From positions 620,001-684,000 of the forward strand of contig NZ_NWBU01000004.1 in NCBI RefSeq assembly GCF_003050615.1: a stretch of 64,000 nt of DNA, written 5' to 3'. The position numbers and the translations under genes were made by a program. The notes beneath the pieces were generated by a model. It searched no databases. It saw only the letters and a program-made list of their open reading frames with translations, and was not told the origin of the DNA. This DNA comes from Sphingomonas oleivorans (GTDB lineage: Bacteria; Pseudomonadota; Alphaproteobacteria; Sphingomonadales; Sphingomonadaceae). Within the stretch, counting starts at the first letter, position 1. The number at the start of each line of letters is the position of its first letter. This document shows positions 24,127-31,481 of this stretch, piece by piece.

Positions 24127-24996
24127 ATGTCGCTGGTCATGGAAAAGCAGACGGCGCGCACCGTTCCGACCCGGTTCATCGAAACGAACGGCCGCACGCT
24201 CGCCTATCGCATGTTCGGGGACGGCCCGCCGCTTATCCTATGCCTTCGCCTGCGCGGCGTGATGGACGTATGGGATCCGGCCTTCCTCGATGCGCTGGCC
24301 GAGAATTTCACCGTCATCATCTTCGACTATAGCGGCCTCGGTCAATCGACCGGCACCGCCACCTATGATCGCGCGTCGCTCGCCCGCGATGCGAAGGATC
24401 TGATCGACGCGCTGGGCATCGACAAGGTCGTCATCGGCGGATGGTCGCTGGGCGGTGTCGCGGCACAGATCTTCACCGCCCTCTATCCGGAACGCACCAG
24501 CCATGCGATCCTGATCGGCACCGTCCCGCCGGGCGAACAGCCCCATGGCGCCGAACCCATCTTCCTGCCGACCGCGCTCAAGCCCGATTATACGCTGGAA
24601 GACGAATATATCCTCTTCTTCGAACCTGAATCGGCCAAAAGCCGCGCGGCGGCCGATGCCTCGCACGCGCGCATCGCCTCGCGCACGGCGGACAGGAGCC
24701 CGCCCGTGCCTGAGGAAACCTATCTGCGCATCGTGCGGGAATCGCATGATCCCAAGGCGGTCTTCCCGGATCATTCGGGCCGCTATGCCGAGTTGCTGGC
24801 GAATGGCGCGGTGCCGCTGCTCGCCATTTGCGGCGACCATGACGTCGTCTTCCCGGTGGAAAATTGGTATGCGCTCAATCGCGAATGGACGTCGCTCCAC
24901 ATAATGACCTTCCCGCAGGCGGGGCATGGTCCCCAGCATCAGCATCCCGAGCTCTGCGCCGACATGATCGCGAGCTTCGTCCGCAACACCGCATGA
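24127..24996 (+). CDS. Alpha/beta hydrolase
   Basis: A 289-residue protein with AGGAG before the ATG. Alpha/beta-hydrolase core: oxyanion region ILCLRLRG, IIFDYSGLGQST, nucleophile elbow GGWSLGGVAAQIF (Ser in G-W-S-L-G), acid ICGDHDVVFP and catalytic His in FPQAGHGPQHQHPE. It starts 27 bases after the isochorismatase-like gene and is probably co-transcribed. The oxyanion-hole segment has RLRG where HGxG is more usual. Substrate unknown. Confidence 0.9.
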   Translation: MSLVMEKQTARTVPTRFIETNGRTLAYRMFGDGPPLILCLRLRGVMDVWDPAFLDALAENFTVIIFDYSGLGQSTGTATYDRASLARDAKDLIDALGIDKVVIGGWSLGGVAAQIFTALYPERTSHAILIGTVPPGEQPHGAEPIFLPTALKPDYTLEDEYILFFEPESAKSRAAADASHARIASRTADRSPPVPEETYLRIVRESHDPKAVFPDHSGRYAELLANGAVPLLAICGDHDVVFPVENWYALNREWTSLHIMTFPQAGHGPQHQHPELCADMIASFVRNTA

Positions 24997-25141
24997 GCCA
25001 CCTCTGACAGAGACCGATGGCATGCTGTGCCGAGGGTTGCGCGGCTGCCCCCGGGGCCTACATGCCGATGGCGAGCACCGGCCCGTCTCCCGCGGGCGGG
25101 CCGGCCTCTCGCATTCCATCCTGTCAGCCGAAAGAGAGCCG

Positions 25142-26203
25142 ATGATCACAGCACAGGGCTATGCCGCCCAAAGCAGCGACACGCCGCTTGCGCCCTTCAC
25201 CTTCGAGCGCCGCGCGCTGCGGCCCAACGACGTCAGGATCGACATTCTCTATTGCGGCGTCTGCCATTCCGATCTGCACACCGCGCGCGGCGAATGGCCG
25301 GGGACGCTCTATCCTTGCGTGCCGGGCCATGAGATTGTCGGCCGGGTGACGGAAACGGGCGAGGCGGTCACCAAATTCAAGCAGGGCGACATTGTCGGCG
25401 TCGGCTGCATGGTCGATAGCTGTCAGCATTGCGATGCCTGCGCCGACGGGCTGGAGCAATATTGCGAAAACGGCTTCACCGGCACCTATAATGGGCCCGA
25501 TCGCGAAACCGGCGGCAACACTTATGGCGGCTATTCGGACGTGATCGTCGTACGCGAGGAATTCGTGCTGAAGATCGGCCATGCGGAGGCCGATCTCGCC
25601 GCCGTCGCCCCCCTGCTCTGTGCGGGCATCACCACCTGGTCGCCGCTCAAGCACTGGAAAGTCGGCAAGGGCCAGAAGGTCGGCGTCGTCGGCATAGGTG
25701 GCCTCGGCCATATGGGCATCAAGCTCGCCCATGCGCTCGGCGCCCATGTCGTCGCCTTCACCACCTCGCCCGCCAAGCGCGAGGATGCGCTGAAGCTTGG
25801 CGCGGACGAGGTCGTCGTCTCGCGCGACGAGGAGGAGATGGCGGCCCATGCCAACAGCTTCGATTTCATCCTGAACACGGTCGCCGCCCCGCACGACCTC
25901 GATGCCTTCCTGACCCTGCTGAAGCGCGACGGCACGATGACGCTGGTCGGTGCCCCGGCCGAGCCGCATCCCTCGCCCACCGTCGCCAATCTCATCTTCA
26001 AGCGTCGTCACCTCGCCGGCTCGCTGATCGGCGGCATAGAGGAGACGCAGGAGATGCTCGATTTCTGCGCCGAACATGGCATTCTGGCGGACATTGAGAC
26101 GATCCCGATGCAGGAGATCGAGACGGCCTATGAGCGGATGCTGAAAAGCGACGTCAAATATCGCTTCGTGATCGATATGGCATCGCTGAAGCAGCCCGCC
26201 TGA
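25142..26203 (+). CDS. Zinc-dependent alcohol dehydrogenase (YahK/cinnamyl-alcohol type)
   Basis: A 353-residue enzyme starting at the ATG at 25142. Catalytic zinc ligands in YCGVCHSDLH and VPGHEIVGRV, and structural-zinc cysteines in CQHCDACADGLEQYC. The NAD(P) Rossmann motif is VVGIGGLGHMGIKLAHALG. The set matches NADPH-dependent aldehyde reductases of the YahK/AdhA group. It ends the run of three enzyme genes begun at 23455 and is followed by a strong hairpin. Likely role: reducing or detoxifying aldehydes. Confidence 0.93.
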   Translation: MITAQGYAAQSSDTPLAPFTFERRALRPNDVRIDILYCGVCHSDLHTARGEWPGTLYPCVPGHEIVGRVTETGEAVTKFKQGDIVGVGCMVDSCQHCDACADGLEQYCENGFTGTYNGPDRETGGNTYGGYSDVIVVREEFVLKIGHAEADLAAVAPLLCAGITTWSPLKHWKVGKGQKVGVVGIGGLGHMGIKLAHALGAHVVAFTTSPAKREDALKLGADEVVVSRDEEEMAAHANSFDFILNTVAAPHDLDAFLTLLKRDGTMTLVGAPAEPHPSPTVANLIFKRRHLAGSLIGGIEETQEMLDFCAEHGILADIETIPMQEIETAYERMLKSDVKYRFVIDMASLKQPA

Positions 26204-26209
26204 CGATCC

Positions 26210-26240
26210 GGTGGAGCCCGCGGCCCATGCGGGCTCCACC
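26210..26240 (+). terminator. Perfect 12-bp hairpin after the alcohol dehydrogenase gene
   Basis: GGTGGAGCCCGC pairs with GCGGGCTCCACC around a 7-base loop, starting 7 bases after the stop. No T-run. It separates the dehydrogenase from the phosphatase gene at 26256. Confidence 0.65.
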
Positions 26241-26255
26241 GCATAGGAGCAACCA

Positions 26256-26729
26256 ATGTCCGGAAAGACCGCCATATTGTTCGTATGTCTCGGCAATATC
26301 TGCCGCTCGCCGCTCGCCGAGGCGGCATTCCGGCGCGAGGCGGCTCGCATCGGGCTCGATGTCGAGATCGATTCCGCCGGCACGGGCCATTGGCATGTCG
26401 GCGAGCCGCCCGACCGGCGGGCCCAGGCCGTGGCCAAGCGCAACGGCATCGACATCAGCAGCTATCGCGCACGACAGGTGACGCGGCAGGATTTCCACCG
26501 CTTCAGCCATATCGTGGCGCTCGACAGCCAGAATCTTGCCACGCTCGAAGCGATGCGACCGATAGATGGCGTTGCGGAGCTCAGCCTGCTGCTCGATCAT
26601 GTCGAGGGGCGGAAGGGCGAGGCGGTCGCCGATCCCTATTATGGCGAGGATGCCGGTTTCGACCTGACCTGGGCCGATGTGACGAGCGGGGCGGAGGCGC
26701 TCGCGCGGCGGATTGGAAGGCGGGCGTGA
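26256..26729 (+). CDS. Low-molecular-weight protein-tyrosine-phosphatase family protein
   Basis: A 157-residue protein. The P-loop C-x5-R is CLGNICRS (Cys11, Arg17) and the general-acid Asp126 is in VADPYYGED. Both are intact. The last base triplet overlaps the GTG of the next gene by four bases, so this phosphatase and the fructosamine-kinase-like protein are made together. LMW phosphatases coupled to such kinases are known to act on ribulosamine-5-phosphates on proteins, a better fit here than phosphotyrosine. This is inference from the pairing. Confidence 0.93.
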   Translation: MSGKTAILFVCLGNICRSPLAEAAFRREAARIGLDVEIDSAGTGHWHVGEPPDRRAQAVAKRNGIDISSYRARQVTRQDFHRFSHIVALDSQNLATLEAMRPIDGVAELSLLLDHVEGRKGEAVADPYYGEDAGFDLTWADVTSGAEALARRIGRRA

Positions 26730-27532
26730 GGACACTCGCCGAGGCGGGCGCAAGGCTGCTCGGCGGCACGCTCCACCGGGCCGATCCGCTGCATGGCGGC
26801 GATCTTTCGCAGGTCGTTCGCATAACGCTCGCCGATGGGCGCGAGGCGATCGTCAAGAATGGACCGTCGCCGCGGACGGAGGCGGAGATGCTGCGCGCCA
26901 TCGCCGCGAGCGGCGCGCCCGCCCCGACCGTGCTCGCGGCGAGCGAGGAGGCGCTGGTTATCGAGCTGCTGCCCACGCAGGGCGCGCTCAACCATGGCTG
27001 GGCGAGCCTGGGCCTGACGCTCGCCACGCTCCATGCGGCGACGGGCGATCGCTATGGCTGGGCGGAAGATTATGCCTTCGGCCCGCTTGGCATATCCAAT
27101 GGCTGGACCGAAGACTGGCCGCGTTTCTGGGCGGAGCGCCGGCTGCTGGTGCATCTGGCCCATCTTCCCACCGATCTGGCGCGCCGCGTCGAGGCGCTTG
27201 CCGTCGCGCTGCCCGATCGGCTGCCGCGCAGACCGAGGCCGGCCTTACTCCATGGGGACTTGTGGGGCGGCAATGTGCTGGTCGCAGATGACCAAGTCAG
27301 CGGGCTGATCGATCCCGCCTGCTATCATGGCCATGTCGAGGTCGACCTTGCCATGCTGCGGCTGTTCGATCGCCCCAGCCCGGCTTTTTACGAGGCCTAT
27401 GGCCCGCTCGATCCGGGCCATGAAGAGCGCTCGCCGATCTACCGGCTATGGCCGGCGCTGGTGCATCTGCGGCTGTTCGGTACGAGCTACCGGCCGATGG
27501 TGGCGGAACTGCTGTCGGCCGCCGGCCATTGA
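26726..27532 (+). CDS. Fructosamine/ketosamine-3-kinase family protein
   Basis: A 268-residue protein from the GTG at 26726, overlapping the upstream TGA (GTGA) and preceded by GGAAGGCGGG. It has the aminoglycoside-phosphotransferase-like fold: ATP-binding region with GGDLSQVVRITLADG and Lys in AIVKNG, catalytic loop LLHGDLWGGNVL (Asp178) and metal Asp in GLIDPACYHGHVEVDLAML. Fructosamine kinases phosphorylate sugar adducts on proteins so they decompose. Coupling to a LMW phosphatase gene supports a deglycation pathway for ribulosamine- or erythrulosamine-type adducts. Confidence 0.92.
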   Translation: MRTLAEAGARLLGGTLHRADPLHGGDLSQVVRITLADGREAIVKNGPSPRTEAEMLRAIAASGAPAPTVLAASEEALVIELLPTQGALNHGWASLGLTLATLHAATGDRYGWAEDYAFGPLGISNGWTEDWPRFWAERRLLVHLAHLPTDLARRVEALAVALPDRLPRRPRPALLHGDLWGGNVLVADDQVSGLIDPACYHGHVEVDLAMLRLFDRPSPAFYEAYGPLDPGHEERSPIYRLWPALVHLRLFGTSYRPMVAELLSAAGH

Positions 27533-27547
27533 CCGACCGCCGACAGC
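27511..27547. terminator. 9-bp inverted repeat between converging genes
   Basis: GCTGTCGGC and GCCGACAGC pair across 19 bases, overlapping the kinase stop and lying 10 bases from the stop of the convergent TonB receptor gene. It could terminate both transcripts; the long loop makes this weak. Confidence 0.35.
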
Positions 27548-27556
27548 GGCGCGTCC

Positions 27557-29683
27557 TTATAGGCCGATCCGCGTCGTGAGCTTGATCTGGCGGGGCAGGC
27601 CGACGCCCAGCAGATTATTGCCCGCCGTGCTCCAATAGCGTTTGTCCGTCAGATTGTCGGCATTGAGCTGCAGCGTCAGCCCCTCCGCACCTATTCCGCG
27701 GATCGTGTAGCGCGCGGATGCGGAGAAGGTGGTATAGCCATCGACGAAAGCCTGATTGAGCGCATTGACCGCACGCCGGCCGACATAAAAAGCGCCACCG
27801 CCTATCGCGAAACCCTCAAGCACGGTCGGGCGATATTCGGCATAGAGGCTGCCGGTCCATTTGGGCGTATTCTCGGGCTCGCGCCCGATCAGCGTCGCCG
27901 GTGCCGCCCGCCTGACCTCGGCATCGAGATATTGGCCGGAGGCATAGACCGACAGCGTCCGCAGGATCTCGCCGGTGACAGAGGCCTCGATGCCGCGATA
28001 GCGCGAGCGGCCGGCAAGCTTGAACATATTGTCCACCGGATCAGTGAAGGCGAACGGCCGGCTGATCTCGAAGCCGGCAAGCTGGAAGATGACCCCGGCA
28101 AGCGCCTCGCCCTTCACCCCAAGCTCATATTGTTTCGATACTGCGGGCGGCAGCACTTCCCCGCCATTGGCATTGTTGATCGGCGCAGTGCCGCCTTCCT
28201 CCAACCCCTCCAAATAGGTGGCGTAAAGGCTGGTCCGCTCCGACGGCTTGACGATCGCGCCCACGGACGGCGTCCAGCGCTTCAGCGAAAAGCGGGTGAC
28301 GGAGCCGTTCGCCGCGGTCGAGCGGCTGCGATATTCGCTGTAGCGCAGCCCGCCCAGCAGTTCGATCGGCCCCAGCTTCGCGCGATCGACGACATAGACG
28401 CCGCGATCGCGGACATTGAGCGGGGCGAGCGTGAAGGCGCCCGGCTCCGCCACCTGCACGTCGCGGGGCGTGAAATAATTTTGGACGGCCGTCACCTGGG
28501 TCGCGTTGCGGCCATTCTGGAAGCGCCAGTTGCTCGTCGCGCCGACGATCAGATTATGCGCCACAGGGCCCGTTGCGAACGCGCCGACCAGCTCGGTGCG
28601 GGCGTTGCGATTGCGATAGCGCTGATCGCGGGTGCGAAAGATACGCAGCGTGCCATTGCCGAAGCCCGGCGAGCCGGGGCGCAGATCGAGGCTTTCGAAC
28701 TGGCTGAAGTCGCGGTCGCGCTCGGTGATCGCCTGTCCGCCCTCCACGGTCAGCGCGAATTGCGGCGACAGGCGGACATCGACCCGGCCCAGCACATTCG
28801 TCGCCCAGGCATCGTAACGCAGATCATGGCCACCTAGGTTCAGCCGGGGATCGGGAAGCGGCGGAAGGTTGATCGCCCCCGACATCGCCGGCGGCACGAG
28901 CGGGGAGCCGGCGGCAGGCAACTGGATCGCGGCGGTCTCGGTTACATCCTTGGCGACATGCTCCAGATCGAGCTTGACCGACACCGCCTCGCTCACATCC
29001 CAGTCGGCGGCGAGTGCTGCGACATAGCGGTCGCCATCCACCCGGTCGACGCCGGTTTGGACGATGCCCGCCGCGCCATTGAAGCGCAGCCCGAAATTGT
29101 CCGTGATCCGCCGGCTGATATCGGCCGTGGCGGCGACTGCGCCATGATCGGTCAGGCTGGACGTGAATTGCGTCACGTCCCGCGTCGCGCGCTTGGTGAC
29201 AAGATTGATGATGCCCGATGGCGGCGCAAAACCATAATAAAGCGCGCCGACGCCCTTCAGCACCTCGACCCGCTCCTTATTCTCGAGCGGCAGGTCGACG
29301 AGGTTGATCGTCGGCAGCGAGCCGTTGAGGCGATAGCTTGTGCGGTTTTCGACGAGGATGCCGCGCACAGCGATATTGTCGTAGGTCGAGCCATTGAGCT
29401 GCGAGCGGCTGACGCCGGCCGTGTTGCGCAGCGCATCATAGATCCCCGCCACCGCCTGCGAACGGATAAGCTCCTGCGGCACGACATTGACGGTGAGCGG
29501 CACGTCGATGATGCGGGCGTTGCGGAAGGTGCCGACCTGGACGAGATCCGCGCCGAAGCTCTCCGGCCGGTCGGCGGTGACGATGATCTCTTCGAGCGCG
29601 ACATCGCCACCCTGCTGCTGCGCCTGCGCCGCCATCGGGATCGCAAGCGCGGCGAACGACACCGCCAAATCCTTATATTTCAT
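27557..29683 (-). CDS. TonB-dependent siderophore-type receptor
   Basis: A 708-residue outer-membrane receptor from the ATG at 29683 (AGGGGG upstream). Signal peptide ends AIPMAAQAQ. Plug domain: IIVTADRPESFG, DVPLTVNVVPQELIRSQA, then VAVRGI-like segment NIAVRGILVENRTSYRLNG and a conserved VEVLKGVGALYYGFAPPSG. The rest is a 22-strand barrel ending LTTRIGL. The plug signature (IVTADRPE... GPxxxxYG) is the ferrichrome/catecholate siderophore group. A Fur-box-like palindrome sits just upstream. No matching ABC importer in the window. Confidence 0.92.
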   Translation of the reverse strand: MKYKDLAVSFAALAIPMAAQAQQQGGDVALEEIIVTADRPESFGADLVQVGTFRNARIIDVPLTVNVVPQELIRSQAVAGIYDALRNTAGVSRSQLNGSTYDNIAVRGILVENRTSYRLNGSLPTINLVDLPLENKERVEVLKGVGALYYGFAPPSGIINLVTKRATRDVTQFTSSLTDHGAVAATADISRRITDNFGLRFNGAAGIVQTGVDRVDGDRYVAALAADWDVSEAVSVKLDLEHVAKDVTETAAIQLPAAGSPLVPPAMSGAINLPPLPDPRLNLGGHDLRYDAWATNVLGRVDVRLSPQFALTVEGGQAITERDRDFSQFESLDLRPGSPGFGNGTLRIFRTRDQRYRNRNARTELVGAFATGPVAHNLIVGATSNWRFQNGRNATQVTAVQNYFTPRDVQVAEPGAFTLAPLNVRDRGVYVVDRAKLGPIELLGGLRYSEYRSRSTAANGSVTRFSLKRWTPSVGAIVKPSERTSLYATYLEGLEEGGTAPINNANGGEVLPPAVSKQYELGVKGEALAGVIFQLAGFEISRPFAFTDPVDNMFKLAGRSRYRGIEASVTGEILRTLSVYASGQYLDAEVRRAAPATLIGREPENTPKWTGSLYAEYRPTVLEGFAIGGGAFYVGRRAVNALNQAFVDGYTTFSASARYTIRGIGAEGLTLQLNADNLTDKRYWSTAGNNLLGVGLPRQIKLTTRIGL

Positions 29684-29712
29684 ACAGCCCCCTAAGGAAT
29701 GGGACATCAGAT

Positions 29713-29731
29713 AATGCGACTTATTCGCATT
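29713..29731. promoter_or_regulatory. Fur-box-like palindrome AATGCGA-N5-TCGCATT
   Basis: Perfect 7-bp arms around CTTAT, 30 bases upstream of the TonB-dependent receptor start. The TGCGA..TCGCA core resembles alphaproteobacterial Fur boxes. A related element (ATTCGCA/TGCGAAT arms) precedes the PepSY operon at 60268-60294. Confidence 0.6.
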
Positions 29732-29810
29732 CGCAATGTTCAAATTCGGCCTGGGGCTTGATCGGGCTGCCTGCCATGGCTTCGCGCCCTCAACATGAAA
29801 TCGCCCGCGC

Positions 29811-31343
29811 TCAGGCGAGCGAGATCCGCCGGGATCCTCGCTCGCTTACGAAGCACCGAGCGGATCGCACGGGGCTGTCGACCGAGGCGCGATCCGCGAT
29901 CGCCCTCATATCCGCCTGCATCTGCCTGCGATCGAGATCGATGAGCACATAGCCCGCATGATCCACGTCGCTATGCCGCACATGGGGATTATTGGCATGG
30001 ACATCACCGAAGCGCCCGGCGGGCGGCGATGCCGCGCCCAGCGCCGAGGTGACGATCTCCGCACCGATCGCCGCCTCTCGATCAGCACGGCGCAGCTCAT
30101 TGACCCAGAAGCTGTGCACATCGCCGCTCAGCACGAACGGATTCTGGATCGACGGTCCCGCGAGCCGGTCGAGCAGCCGCGCACGAGCGGCCGCATAGGC
30201 ATCCCACTGGTCGCTGAACGTCTCGCTGCGCGCGCCGTCCAGATAGAGAGGCGCAAAGAAGATCTGCTGCGCGATCAGCGTCCACGGCCGATATTCGCCG
30301 GCGAGGCGCGCCGTCAGCCATTGCTCCTGCGCACCGCCCAGCATGGACCGATCCGGCCGATCGACCTCCGCGCAGCCATGCAGCCTGACATTGCGTGCCA
30401 TGTTCGGCGCCGCGCAAGGCGGTGCGGTGCGATATTGCCGCGTATCGAGAACCGACATCGAAACAAGATCCGCCCAGTCGAGCGCGCGATAGAGGTGCGG
30501 CGCATTGCCGTTCGACCAGAGGCTGGGCCGGATCGGCATATGTTCGAAATAGGCGCGATAGGCAGCCGCGCGCCTCCGGCCGAACAGTTCGGGCGGCAGC
30601 CCCTCGCGATTGGCGAGATTGGCATAGTCGTTGAGCACCTCATGATCGTCCCATGTGACGATCCAGGGCGCGGCGCGATGCGCGGCCTGAAGCTCGGGGT
30701 CACTCTTGTAGAGCGCATGGCGCCGGCGATAACCGTCCAGATCCTTGGGCTCGGCGGCGCCGAACAAGCGGACTTTCGGCTGATCGGGATAGGATTGCTC
30801 GTAAATATAATCGCCGAGCTGGACGATCAGATCGGGATCGGCCGCCACGATATCGCGATAGACCCCGAATTGCGCCTGTTCCCAATGCTGGCAGGACGTG
30901 ACCGCGAGGCGCAGCCGATCGGCCGTGCGCGGGACGGTCGCGGCGCGGCCTGCCGGGCTGGTCGCGCCGAGCGCGTGGAAGCGATACCAATATCGCCGTC
31001 CGGGCGGCAGACCCTCTATCTCCACATGGACGGCATGCGCGCGCTCCGGATGCGCCACTGCGCTCCCCGCGCGAAATATCCGCCGGAAAGACGCATCGCC
31101 GGCAACCTCGTAGCGCAGCGCGACAGCCGCCGCATCGAGCGGTTCTTGGCCGGGGCCGACAAGCCGGGTCCAGATCACAAAGCCGTCCTGCGAAGGATCG
31201 CCGCTGGCGACACCCAAAGCGAATGGGTCCGTCATTATTCTCGCGCCGGCATCGACGGGGATGGCTGGAGCGACCGCCAGCGCCGCCATTGCGGACAGAA
31301 TGGCGCGACGATGCCAGAGCTGGTCGAAATATTCGGTCGACAT
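29811..31343 (-). CDS. PhoD-family alkaline phosphatase/phosphodiesterase, likely Tat-exported
   Basis: About 510 residues from the ATG at 31343; two more upstream starts are possible. The N-terminus HRRAILSAMAALAVAPA is a Tat-like signal with RR. The PhoD core is clear: FALGVASGDPSQDGFVIWTR, metal ligands in LAVTSCQHWEQAQFG and VQLGDYIYEQ, WIVTWDDHEVLNDYANL, and the late FVLSGDVHSFWVNEL. PhoD enzymes release phosphate from phosphomonoesters and diesters outside the cytoplasm. The gene is divergent from a TonB-dependent receptor with a 138-base gap, which suggests a phosphate-scavenging pair. No Pho box could be confirmed. Confidence 0.9.
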   Translation of the reverse strand: MSTEYFDQLWHRRAILSAMAALAVAPAIPVDAGARIMTDPFALGVASGDPSQDGFVIWTRLVGPGQEPLDAAAVALRYEVAGDASFRRIFRAGSAVAHPERAHAVHVEIEGLPPGRRYWYRFHALGATSPAGRAATVPRTADRLRLAVTSCQHWEQAQFGVYRDIVAADPDLIVQLGDYIYEQSYPDQPKVRLFGAAEPKDLDGYRRRHALYKSDPELQAAHRAAPWIVTWDDHEVLNDYANLANREGLPPELFGRRRAAAYRAYFEHMPIRPSLWSNGNAPHLYRALDWADLVSMSVLDTRQYRTAPPCAAPNMARNVRLHGCAEVDRPDRSMLGGAQEQWLTARLAGEYRPWTLIAQQIFFAPLYLDGARSETFSDQWDAYAAARARLLDRLAGPSIQNPFVLSGDVHSFWVNELRRADREAAIGAEIVTSALGAASPPAGRFGDVHANNPHVRHSDVDHAGYVLIDLDRRQMQADMRAIADRASVDSPVRSARCFVSERGSRRISLA

Positions 31344-31481
31344 CGGCGTCCGGTAGCGGCCGGCCATGACGCGCCTGTGACGATTGGCCGCTGTCTTATC
31401 TTTGTCGCCACCCTGTAATCCTTTTGCCATGGCCGGTGGCTAGCGCGACCCCCGTCAAGAAATCTGACATCGGGGGAAATC

